Source of the DNA: Acidilobaceae archaeon | GTDB lineage: Archaea > Thermoproteota > Thermoprotei_A > Sulfolobales > Acidilobaceae | Direction of reading: 5' to 3' | Length of the DNA stretch: 5,895 nucleotides | Assembly (NCBI GenBank): GCA_027057815.1 | Contig: JALURD010000060.1 | Span: forward strand, 1 to 5,895 | Part shown: positions 1 to 5,203 of the stretch, piece by piece | How positions within the stretch are numbered: the first letter of the stretch is position 1 | Layout of the letters: every line of letters starts with the position of its first letter | Made by a program: the position numbers and the translations under genes | Notes under the pieces: model-generated | The model's database searches: none | The model's input: the letters and a program-made list of their open reading frames with translations, nothing else | What the model was told of the DNA's origin: nothing

Positions 1-946
1 TGTCGCCGTAGTCGTAGGTGTACTTGCCTCTAGTCATTGAGGGGCTTGCCTTGGGCTCCACTGCTATGAAGCGTGCGTCGCTGGATCCCTTGAGCCTGTC
101 CCTTATGAAGGGATAGGTGAAGCCGGCGAAGTTACTCCCGCCACCTACGCAGCCGATCATGACGTCAGGGTAGACTCCGGCCTCTTCGAACTGCTTCTTG
201 GCCTCAAGACCTATGACGGTCTGGTGCATCAGTACGTGGTTGAGCACGCTCCCCAGGCTATACCTGGCCTTCTCGTCTGATAACACGTCCTCTATGGCCT
301 CACTGATCGCTATCCCGAGGCTGCCTGGGTGCTCGGGATCCTCCGCGAGGAACCTCCTCCCAACGCTTGTCCTGTCACTGGGGCTTGGGTAGACCTCTGC
401 TCCGAAGAGCTCCATTAGCGTGCGCCTGTAGGGCTTCTGCTTGTAGCTGCTCCTCGTCATATAGACCCTGACCTTGAGGCCAAAGTGGGCTCCAGCAGCC
501 GCCAGGGCAGACCCCCACTGCCCTGCCCCAGTCTCCGTCACAAGCCTCTCAATGCCCTCCAGCTTGTTGTAGTAAGCCTGGGCTAGGGCTGTGTTGAGCT
601 TGTGGCTCCCCGTGGGTGAGACACCCTCGTACTTGTAGTATATCTCGGCCGGGGTTCCCAGGTACTCCTCCAGCCTTCGGGCCCTGAAGAGGGGTGTGGG
701 CCTCCTGGCGAAGGCTATGTAGGATTCCCGCACCTTTAGGGGTATGTCTATGTAGCGCTCTGTCGAGACTTCCTGCTTAACCAGCTCCCTGGCGAAGAGC
801 CTCTCAAGCACTGCAGGGTCTACGGGCTTCTTCGTCCGCGGGTCTAGTGGCGGTGGCACTGGCTCCGGGAGGTCCGGTAGGATGTTATACCAGTAGGATG
901 GGACCTCCGAGGGGGAGAGATCAAACCTCAGGGGGGTTACGCCCAT
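1..946 (-). CDS. trpB: TrpB2-type tryptophan synthase beta subunit, C-terminus cut by window edge
   Basis: This is a PLP-dependent enzyme expected to condense indole with L-serine to give L-tryptophan in the cytoplasm. 315 codons are visible, where TrpB2 proteins usually have about 430-450, so roughly the last quarter lies off the left edge. The motif SHKLNTA (115-121) carries the PLP-binding lysine K116. ETGAGQWG (138-145) holds the catalytic glutamate E138, and GCVGGGSNFAG (265-275) is the PLP phosphate-binding loop. The long N-terminal extension before the first conserved block and the W in GAGQWG fit the TrpB2 branch rather than classical TrpB1. The ATG at 946 is the only good start: the frame closes upstream at a TAG (974-976), and GGAG lies 5 bases before the ATG. 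Whether it works with a TrpA partner or alone as an indole-salvage enzyme cannot be told, because no other trp gene is in view. Family assignment is confident; the TrpB2 subclass is less certain. Confidence 0.95.
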   Translation of the reverse strand, partial: MGVTPLRFDLSPSEVPSYWYNILPDLPEPVPPPLDPRTKKPVDPAVLERLFARELVKQEVSTERYIDIPLKVRESYIAFARRPTPLFRARRLEEYLGTPAEIYYKYEGVSPTGSHKLNTALAQAYYNKLEGIERLVTETGAGQWGSALAAAGAHFGLKVRVYMTRSSYKQKPYRRTLMELFGAEVYPSPSDRTSVGRRFLAEDPEHPGSLGIAISEAIEDVLSDEKARYSLGSVLNHVLMHQTVIGLEAKKQFEEAGVYPDVMIGCVGGGSNFAGFTYPFIRDRLKGSSDARFIAVEPKASPSMTRGKYTYDYGD

Positions 947-951
947 TGGCG

Positions 952-956
952 CTCCA
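952..956 (-). promoter_or_regulatory. Ribosome binding site of trpB2
   Basis: On the minus strand this reads TGGAG, 5 bases before the ATG at 946. It matches the archaeal anti-Shine-Dalgarno sequence and supports that start. A second GGTGAG lies farther upstream at 962-967, 15 bases from the ATG, which is rather too far. Confidence 0.5.
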
Positions 957-983
957 TCAGCCTCACCGTAGCCCTACAGGCCC

Positions 984-994
984 ACCACTGTGGT
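984..994. promoter_or_regulatory. 11-base inverted repeat, possible operator of trpB2
   Basis: The sequence ACCACTGTGGT is a perfect 5-bp inverted repeat around one central base. It lies just downstream of the TATA-like box at 997-1004 and close to where trpB2 transcription would start, which is where archaeal repressors often bind. Its location is the only support for a regulatory role; a repeat of this size can occur by chance. Confidence 0.25.
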
Positions 995-996
995 CT

Positions 997-1004
997 CTAA
1001 TAAC
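997..1004 (-). promoter_or_regulatory. TATA-like box for trpB2
   Basis: On the minus strand this reads GTTATTAG, preceded by GGGGGAAAGG, in an otherwise GC-rich gap. A start of transcription about 25 bases downstream (near 975) would leave a leader of about 30 bases containing the GGAG site. It suggests trpB2 can be transcribed apart from the gene upstream. This is based on position and composition only. Confidence 0.35.
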
Positions 1005-1053
1005 CCTTTCCCCCAGCTAGACAGGTTATCCTGGATGGTTAAACGGTGTAGGA

Positions 1054-1425
1054 CTAGCCCTTTAGCGTAACTTTTACCCCCCTAATCTTGTCCTTGAGGA
1101 ATCTCATTATTGGGCATCTCCAGAAGCCGTCGAGGATCAACTCCTCGGTTACGTCCTTACTCTTGCTCCGGGCTTCTATCTCCGCCTCCAGCCAGTCTAT
1201 CCTCTCCTCCTCTAGGCTCCCATAAGCGTAGAGGGCAACCGCTACCGCCTCCAAGCCTTCGTAGAGGCTTAGTAACTTCTTTGAGGCGCATGCCGCGGCC
1301 ATGCTCAGGAATGTGTTAACGTTCACTTGGTCCAGAGGGACTAGTATATCCCCAACCACAGCCTTGCTCACACCCCTCGTCACGCCTCCGACGCCGAGGC
1401 CTACTAGCTCCGAGTCACTAGTCAT
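1054..1425 (-). CDS. Hypothetical protein, 123 residues, function unknown
   Basis: I do not recognise this family. The frame is a real gene rather than a shadow: its codons (AGG, ATA, CTA, GAG, GCC) match the neighbours and the overlapping plus-strand frames are low-complexity. The protein is soluble and mostly helical in appearance. A Gly/Val-rich N-terminus (about 8-30) is followed by a mildly hydrophobic helical stretch (about 38-70) that is too polar to be a clear membrane segment. Next comes an acidic helix rich in Glu and Arg (70-90), then a basic C-terminal tail rich in Lys. Three cysteines are present (C46 and C103 stand apart from charged regions, the third being in the FWRCP segment itself if numbering shifts), so a metal site is not indicated. 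The ATG at 1425 has AAGGGGC about 7 bases upstream. It lies 107 bases before trpB2 on the same strand and could be co-transcribed with it, but nothing in its sequence ties it to tryptophan metabolism. Confidence 0.7.
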   Translation of the reverse strand: MTSDSELVGLGVGGVTRGVSKAVVGDILVPLDQVNVNTFLSMAAACASKKLLSLYEGLEAVAVALYAYGSLEEERIDWLEAEIEARSKSKDVTEELILDGFWRCPIMRFLKDKIRGVKVTLKG

Positions 1426-1477
1426 AGTTGAGCCCCTTGCCGGTGCTAGTGTAATTGGATTAAAAGAGGGAGTGGAA

Positions 1478-1505
1478 GTATTTTATACTGATAAATCCTT
1501 TATAG
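1478..1505. promoter_or_regulatory. A/T-rich divergent promoter core
   Basis: This is the most A/T-rich stretch of the window and sits between two divergent genes. On the minus strand TATAAAATAC (1487-1478) is a good archaeal TATA box; transcription starting about 25 bases on would give the 123-residue gene a leader of about 30 bases. On the plus strand TTTTATAC (1481-1488) and TTTATA (1499-1504) could serve the operon that begins at 1633, with a leader of roughly 100 bases. The minus-strand assignment has the better spacing. Confidence 0.45.
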
Positions 1506-1618
1506 AGGTGGTGGCAGTGCTAGCCTCGGTATTAGACTCTATTAAGACTAGAGGCCAGTGTGGCATCGTGGAACACGCTCCAGGGGATTAGGCTTGTAGT
1601 CATTATGGGTGTGGTGTT

Positions 1619-1623
1619 AGGAG
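1619..1623 (+). promoter_or_regulatory. Ribosome binding site that decides the start of the DHH-like gene
   Basis: AGGAG lies immediately against a TTG codon at 1624, leaving no spacing for that start. It lies 9 bases before the GTG at 1633 and 12 before the GTG at 1636. Normal spacing therefore favours GTG 1633. Confidence 0.45.
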
Positions 1624-1632
1624 TTGGAACGG

Positions 1633-2553
1633 GTGGTGATTGTATCGAGCATAGACCCGGCTCCGTTATTTTTGACAACGCTGCCGTATGTGGGGGCCCT
1701 TAGGAGGAAGGGCGCGCAGGTTGAGGTAATACTGACGACTCCCTCCTACCCCCTCTGGGAGTGGCCGGGCTGGGACTCTCTCGGCCTCTCGGAGGCCGAG
1801 CTAGTCTTCATAGGGGACGTACTGACCCCCAGGAGTCTCTTCAGGTTTGAGGCTTTCCTGGAAATAGCTGGCTCCGCGGTGGTTGTGACGGGCCCCCACT
1901 GCGCTAGGTTGCTGCGGAAGGCGCCCACGCCGAGGAGCGTTGAAGTCTATGATTACAGGGAATTCGCCAGCTCCCGGGGGATCCCGCAGCAACCCGAAGA
2001 TATAGCGGAAGCTGTCTCAAAGGGGTCCTGGAGGATGCTCGCCCTATCACGCTACATCTTCGCCGAGGTGCTGGAATCCCCCCGTGCAACCGAGTGGGCG
2101 GCATGGGCGGCTGAGAGGCTGGAATCCGAGGGGGCGGGTTTTGTGGCCCGCCTGGCCGAGGCTCACCTGGCTAGGGCTGTTAATGTGATTGAGGACCTAA
2201 TAGACACCGGCGAGTCGAGTAGAGAAGTGTGGGGTGAAGCTTTGAGGGTATTCGTAGACAGCCTCCAGAAGCACGCGCTCCTGTCGCCTATAGCGGCAAG
2301 AGCGGCTAGGAGGGTCTCGTCTCCTGTCCTAGCTTACGCGCTCAACGGTGGGAGCGGCTGGGCAAGCATGGCCCTCTACGACCCCCAAGCGAGGGGAGGG
2401 GTTAGCAGCCTCGCCAGGGCCTTAGAGCGGGCGGGTGCAGAGGGAGGAGGCTACCCAACCTGCGGCAGGTATAGTGTAGAGCTGACTGTCCGGACCAAAT
2501 CGTACGAGCGCGTGCTCACCCTTTTCAGGGAGTACGCGGCCAGCCAGGGCTAA
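1633..2553 (+). CDS. DHH/DHHA1-like protein with degenerate catalytic motifs, candidate Cdc45/RecJ-like protein
   Basis: The 306-residue protein has the layout of a DHH phosphoesterase, but most metal ligands are missing. An N-terminal strand and helix, VVIVSSIDPAP (1-11, D8), sits where motif I normally reads hxHxDxDG. FIGDVLTP (D62) aligns with motif II. VVVTGPHCARLL (84-95) falls where the DHH signature belongs but reads GPH, and VEVYDY (D107) resembles motif IV. After a helical middle region, the C-terminal part ends in GGGYPTCG (271-278), close to the GGGHxxAAG nucleic-acid-binding motif of DHHA1 domains but without its histidine. Catalytically dead DHH proteins are known in archaea: crenarchaeal RecJdbh/Cdc45 homologues of about this size bind GINS in the replicative helicase. 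That role is inferred by analogy. The start is uncertain: TTG 1624, GTG 1633 and GTG 1636 are possible, with a TAG just upstream at 1618; GTG 1633 is chosen from ribosome-site spacing. It is the first gene of a likely four-gene operon. Confidence 0.6.
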   Translation: MVIVSSIDPAPLFLTTLPYVGALRRKGAQVEVILTTPSYPLWEWPGWDSLGLSEAELVFIGDVLTPRSLFRFEAFLEIAGSAVVVTGPHCARLLRKAPTPRSVEVYDYREFASSRGIPQQPEDIAEAVSKGSWRMLALSRYIFAEVLESPRATEWAAWAAERLESEGAGFVARLAEAHLARAVNVIEDLIDTGESSREVWGEALRVFVDSLQKHALLSPIAARAARRVSSPVLAYALNGGSGWASMALYDPQARGGVSSLARALERAGAEGGGYPTCGRYSVELTVRTKSYERVLTLFREYAASQG

Positions 2554-2561
2554 GTCTTGGG

Positions 2562-3734
2562 GTGACAGGTTGGGAGTTGCGGCTGCCGGCTAAGCTAGCC
2601 TACTCGCTGGCGGTATTCACGTACATGTTCAACGTAGGGAGCATAGGCTTCTGGGTACCCCTCTACGCCCGCGACCTGGGGTTTAGCTACACCCAGGTCA
2701 CCGGCTTGGCTACTGTGTACTTCTCCATACTTCTCCCGGCAACGCTCGCCTCGGGGATCCTCGCGGACGTCACGGGCAGGCCCAGGGCCCTAACTGTGGG
2801 CGGCATAGTCCTAGCGGGCCTTACAGCCCTGGGCCTGGCTCACGCCACCTCTTTCCCGGCCATAGCCGCGCTCAGGGGACTCCAAGCCCTGGGCCTGGCC
2901 ATGATACTCCCACTCTCCGTGGGCGCCCTGACCAGGTCCCTCGGAGTCAGGGAGGGTGTCAGGCTCGCAGCGGCCCTTCAGGGCGCGGGAATGGCGTTCG
3001 GAGCCATAGTTGCGGGCGTCCTCTACGGGGAAGCGGGCTGGCAGGCGGTGGCTTACAGTTACACCGTCATATCGCTGGCTGTCGCCGGCTTGATCGTTGC
3101 CTCCGAGCCTCCACCAAAGCCTCCCAGGCCAGCTAGCCTGGGAGAGATAGTTGAGGCGCTACGGAGGGCGCCTGCGGGCGTCAAGGTAGTCCTAGGCGTG
3201 CTGCTGGGGAGGAACACCTTCGCCACTGGAGCCTTCTCGGTGCTCTCAGTCATATTCTCCAGGATAGTCGGCTTGTCAACAATCTACACCGGCATAGCAT
3301 TGGCGGTGAACCCTGCTGTGCAGACGATAGCGGCTGGCCCCTCATCCAGGATATCGAGGGGTAGGGAGGTGGCAACTTACGCTCTCGGGGTAGCTGTCAC
3401 GGGCCTGGTGATGCACGCCTATGCTGTTGCCTCGTCGGCGCCACTAATTATGGCGGCTCAGGCGCTTCAGGGGCTCTCCTTCTCAATCATAAACGTCTCG
3501 GCCAACAGCTACATCATATCGAGGATGCCCGAGGAGGTAAGGTACACCGCGGCCAGCCTCTTCCCCCTAGCATTCAATGGCGGGTGGATAACGGGGACTG
3601 CGATAGCGGGTCCCTTCATGGATGCCCTCGGCGTTAGGGCATGGTTATACATAGCAGGCCTGGGATGCTACCTTCTAGGCCTGGGCACGTTGGCCTGGCT
3701 TCACTTGGTGGAGCGCCGCGGCCGGGAAGGGTGA
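2562..3734 (+). CDS. Major facilitator superfamily (MFS) transporter
   Basis: This is a 390-residue integral membrane protein, the normal size for a 12-helix MFS secondary transporter; it is expected to move a small solute or drug across the cytoplasmic membrane using an ion gradient. The hallmark motif A, GILADVTGRPR (65-75), lies in the loop between helices 2 and 3. A polar, proline-rich central loop (181-205) separates two six-helix halves. The matching loop of the second half, GPSSRISRGRE (259-269), is a degenerate copy of motif A. ALRGLQALGLAMILP (103-117) resembles the fourth-helix motif B with its arginine. No substrate can be assigned; the family resembles sugar or drug efflux carriers. 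It begins 8 bases after the preceding stop codon. The start is not settled: GTG 2562 has no clear ribosome site, whereas TTG 2577 has GGGGTGA (2559-2565) 11 bases before it and would shorten the protein by five residues. Confidence 0.9.
   Translation: MTGWELRLPAKLAYSLAVFTYMFNVGSIGFWVPLYARDLGFSYTQVTGLATVYFSILLPATLASGILADVTGRPRALTVGGIVLAGLTALGLAHATSFPAIAALRGLQALGLAMILPLSVGALTRSLGVREGVRLAAALQGAGMAFGAIVAGVLYGEAGWQAVAYSYTVISLAVAGLIVASEPPPKPPRPASLGEIVEALRRAPAGVKVVLGVLLGRNTFATGAFSVLSVIFSRIVGLSTIYTGIALAVNPAVQTIAAGPSSRISRGREVATYALGVAVTGLVMHAYAVASSAPLIMAAQALQGLSFSIINVSANSYIISRMPEEVRYTAASLFPLAFNGGWITGTAIAGPFMDALGVRAWLYIAGLGCYLLGLGTLAWLHLVERRGREG
3729..3734 (+). promoter_or_regulatory. Ribosome binding site of the hydrolase gene
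   Basis: GGGTGA lies 6 bases before GTG 3741 and includes the stop codon of the transporter gene, so the two genes are likely to be translationally coupled. Confidence 0.55.
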
Positions 3735-3740
3735 GCCCGG

Positions 3741-4346
3741 GTGCCGGTTGAGGTAGTAGTTGGCGGCGACGGAGTGGAGTGCACGGGCCTCGTGGAGAGG
3801 GGCCGGGATCCCGGGGTGCTCTTCCTGCACGGGTACAGTTTCAGGTATACAGTCTGGACCGAGACTGGCGCTGTTGAGGCCCCGTCGAGCCTGGGCCTCT
3901 CATGGGCCGCGCCCGACATGCCATACGGTAAATCCACCTCTTGCACCTCTAGGACTTTCAGTGTTGATGTTAACTTGGCTGTGGCTAGGGACGCGGCCAG
4001 GAGGGCGGGCATGGGGCAGGTTGTAGTGGTCGGAGCCAGCCTAGGCGCCAGGTATGCCGTGTACCTGGCACACTCAGCCAACGTTAGGGGCCTGGTCCTA
4101 GTAGGCCCCGCCCTGGGGAGGGATGAGAGGGCATGGGATCTTGCGAGGGGGATAAGGGTCCCGGTCCTCATAGTTTGGGGTGACAAGGACAGAGTCGTTG
4201 GGAGGAAGACCGTGGAACTCCTCTCCAGGGTCATCCCCAAGGCTAGCCTGGAGGTAGTAGAGGGGGCGGGCCACGTTGTGCACAGGGACGCGCCCGAGGA
4301 GTTCAGGGGTATACTCAAGCGCTTTCTGGAGGGCGTCAAGGGTTGA
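3741..4346 (+). CDS. Alpha/beta hydrolase, small ABHD14-like
   Basis: The 201-residue protein has the alpha/beta-hydrolase fold with a complete catalytic triad. LFLHGYSFR (27-35) supplies the HG oxyanion segment. GASLGA (98-103) is the nucleophile elbow with S100, VWGDKDRVV (145-153) carries the acid (D150, or D148), and GAGHVVH (175-181) provides H178. It is shorter than the usual 250-300 residues because there is almost no lid between strands 6 and 7; this, and the HG-x-x-F/S-x-x-x-W pattern near 30-39, recalls the ABHD14 and dienelactone-hydrolase-like groups. It has no signal peptide, so it is probably cytoplasmic. Likely activities are esterase, thioesterase or deacetylase on a small substrate; nothing identifies which. 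It starts with GTG 6 bases after the transporter stop codon and overlaps the following gene by 4 bases, so it is an inner member of the operon. The fold and triad are certain, the substrate unknown. Confidence 0.88.
   Translation: MPVEVVVGGDGVECTGLVERGRDPGVLFLHGYSFRYTVWTETGAVEAPSSLGLSWAAPDMPYGKSTSCTSRTFSVDVNLAVARDAARRAGMGQVVVVGASLGARYAVYLAHSANVRGLVLVGPALGRDERAWDLARGIRVPVLIVWGDKDRVVGRKTVELLSRVIPKASLEVVEGAGHVVHRDAPEEFRGILKRFLEGVKG
4328..4333 (+). promoter_or_regulatory. Ribosome binding site of sfsA
   Basis: GGAGGG lies inside the 3' end of the hydrolase gene, 9 bases before the TTG at 4343. It supports that unusual start codon and the TTGA overlap between the two genes. Confidence 0.6.
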
Positions 4347-5047
4347 GGGATCCCCTCACACGCTTCGATGCAGTCCCTTGCACCATCAAGGCCAGGGTTA
4401 ACAGGTTCATAGTTGAAGCGATCGTGGATGGTAGAGTGGAGAGGCTGCACAACACCAACACTGGCAGGCTTGTAGACGTGCTCGTCCCAGGCAGGCAGTG
4501 CCTAGCCTACGGTATCCAGGGCAGGAGGCTATCCTATAGGCTCGCGGCGGTGGAGTACGGCGGCGGCTACGCAGTTGTGGATACCCTGCTGCAGGCTAGG
4601 GCCTTCGAGGCCGCGGTGAATCGCGGGCTACTGCCTTGGCTGTCAGGGTGCAGGGTGGCCGGGAGGAACCCCAGGATCCCAGCTGGCTTGCTGGACTATA
4701 GGCTAGACTGCGGTGGGAGGGAGGTGCTCGTGGAGCTGAAGAGCGCAGTCCTCATGGGACCCGGCGGTGAGGCGATGTATCCCGACTGTCCCACACCAAG
4801 GGGTCTCAGGCACGTGAAGTGGCTAGCGGAGGCTCACACCAAAGGAATAGACGCAGTATTGGTATTCGTGGCAGCATTCCCGGCAGCGAAGTGCTTCAAA
4901 CCTAACAATGTAGCCGACCCGGCTACAGCCGAGGCCATACATAAGGCATGGCGCTCCGGGCTCGAGGTCAGAGCGATCTCGCTAGAGGCGACTCCCGGGG
5001 GCTTAGTGGTCCTCGTTAACCCCGACCTCCCGCTCTGCATGGATTAA
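4343..5047 (+). CDS. sfsA: SfsA family DNA/RNA nuclease (sugar fermentation stimulation protein homologue)
   Basis: This is a full-length SfsA homologue (234 residues; the family has about 230-240). An N-terminal OB-like region carries RVNRFIVEAIVDG (18-30), HNTNTGRL (36-43, the family's HxxNTGxM signature) and LVPG (47-50). The C-terminal region is a PD-(D/E)xK-type nuclease core: AVVDTLLQA (77-85), LLDYRLDC (116-123, D118) and VELKSAVL (130-137, E131 and K133). It is followed by the family signature AMYPDCPTPRGLRHV (144-158) and VLVFVAAF (172-179). E. coli SfsA was named for a sugar fermentation effect and is now annotated as a nuclease acting on DNA and RNA; its physiological role in archaea is unclear. 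Seven cysteines (13, 53, 103, 123, 149, 184, 232) are many for this family and would suit the intracellular disulfides common in Aeropyrum-like archaea. Translation starts at TTG, overlapping the hydrolase stop by 4 bases, which implies translational coupling. It is the last gene of the operon. Confidence 0.93.
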   Translation: MRDPLTRFDAVPCTIKARVNRFIVEAIVDGRVERLHNTNTGRLVDVLVPGRQCLAYGIQGRRLSYRLAAVEYGGGYAVVDTLLQARAFEAAVNRGLLPWLSGCRVAGRNPRIPAGLLDYRLDCGGREVLVELKSAVLMGPGGEAMYPDCPTPRGLRHVKWLAEAHTKGIDAVLVFVAAFPAAKCFKPNNVADPATAEAIHKAWRSGLEVRAISLEATPGGLVVLVNPDLPLCMD

Positions 5048-5053
5048 CGTTAA
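5044..5053. promoter_or_regulatory. Perfect 10-base A/T palindrome at the end of sfsA
   Basis: TTAACGTTAA is its own reverse complement and includes the sfsA stop codon. It is A/T-rich in a GC-rich setting and sits about 25-35 bases upstream of the structured RNA region that starts near 5081, the right distance for a weak TATA element. Chance is a fair alternative. Confidence 0.25.
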
Positions 5054-5080
5054 GGGCCTCCAGCGCTCCCGGTGAGGAGT

Positions 5081-5154
5081 GGCGGTGTGACGAGACGGGG
5101 AGTGCTGAGTACTCCCCTGGCGCGCGATGAGGTGTGGTAGAGACGCTGACCGCC
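5081..5154 (+). ncRNA. Candidate C/D box guide RNA or kink-turn mRNA leader
   Basis: The segment fits the C/D box layout. A 5-bp terminal stem GGCGG (5081-5085) with CCGCC (5150-5154) encloses a C-like box GTGACGA (5087-5093) and a D box CTGA (5146-5149). Read as a kink-turn, it gives a three-base bulge TGT (5086-5088), then G5089 with A5149 and A5090 with G5148 as tandem sheared pairs, a C/T mismatch, and the G5092-C5146 pair. Inside lie a possible D' box CTGA (5105-5108) and C' box GCGATGA (5124-5130). The guides would be 5094-5104 and about 5134-5145, the latter pointing the pair at A5141 toward a 2'-O-methylation site. Against it: both C boxes differ by one base from RTGATGA, the 15-base C'-D spacing is long, and a strong hairpin at 5097-5117 hides D'. 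A kink-turn in the leader of the downstream gene, bound by L7Ae, is the alternative. Confidence 0.35.
5097..5117 (+). other. Strong RNA hairpin in the sfsA-glycosyltransferase gap
   Basis: GGGGAGTGC (5097-5105) pairs with GTACTCCCC (5109-5117) around a TGA loop: nine pairs, of which one is a G-T wobble and six are G-C. No T-run follows, so it does not look like an intrinsic terminator. It overlaps the D' box of the candidate C/D RNA, so the two readings conflict there, although the hairpin could sit inside the outer kink-turn stem. Confidence 0.6.
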
Positions 5155-5185
5155 GCGCCCTCCCTGCGTTGGTTTGCGGTGTTTT

Positions 5186-5193
5186 GGAGGTGA
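5186..5193 (+). promoter_or_regulatory. Near-perfect ribosome binding site of the glycosyltransferase gene
   Basis: GGAGGTGA matches the archaeal anti-Shine-Dalgarno sequence at eight bases, the best site in the window. It lies 10 bases before TTG 5204 and fixes that start over the in-frame TTG at 5174. CCTCC at 5159-5163 and CCTCCA at 5057-5062 could pair with it and mask it. Confidence 0.75.
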
Positions 5194-5203
5194 CTCTAGG
5201 GGG

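Noticed and set aside
1110..1319. A 69-codon plus-strand frame opposite the 123-residue gene
   Set aside because: The product is low-complexity (Ser, Pro, Arg, Leu) and lacks any recognisable pattern, while the opposite strand has normal codon use.
1605..1703. A short plus-strand ATG frame starting at 1605
   Set aside because: It overlaps the beginning of the DHH-like gene in another frame, has no ribosome site and ends after 32 codons.
2825..2899. A 15-base direct repeat, AGCCCTGGGCCTGGC, at 2825-2839 and 2885-2899, exactly 60 bases apart
   Set aside because: Both copies encode ALGLA in membrane helices of the transporter in the same frame. Hydrophobic codon bias explains it without a mobile or regulatory repeat.
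3701..4450. A 249-codon open frame on the minus strand opposite the hydrolase and the start of sfsA
   Set aside because: Its product is rich in Ser, Thr, Pro and Arg with no fold-like pattern, and it lies wholly antisense to genes with clear family motifs. It is a shadow of GC-rich coding sequence.
5097..5117. The hairpin after sfsA as an intrinsic terminator
   Set aside because: It is followed by TGGCGCGC rather than a T-run, and archaeal termination depends mainly on T-rich stretches.
5125..5160. A tRNA-like D-arm segment, TGTGGTAGAGACGC
   Set aside because: No anticodon arm, T-loop or acceptor stem can be assembled around it, so it is not a tRNA gene or a recognisable fragment.
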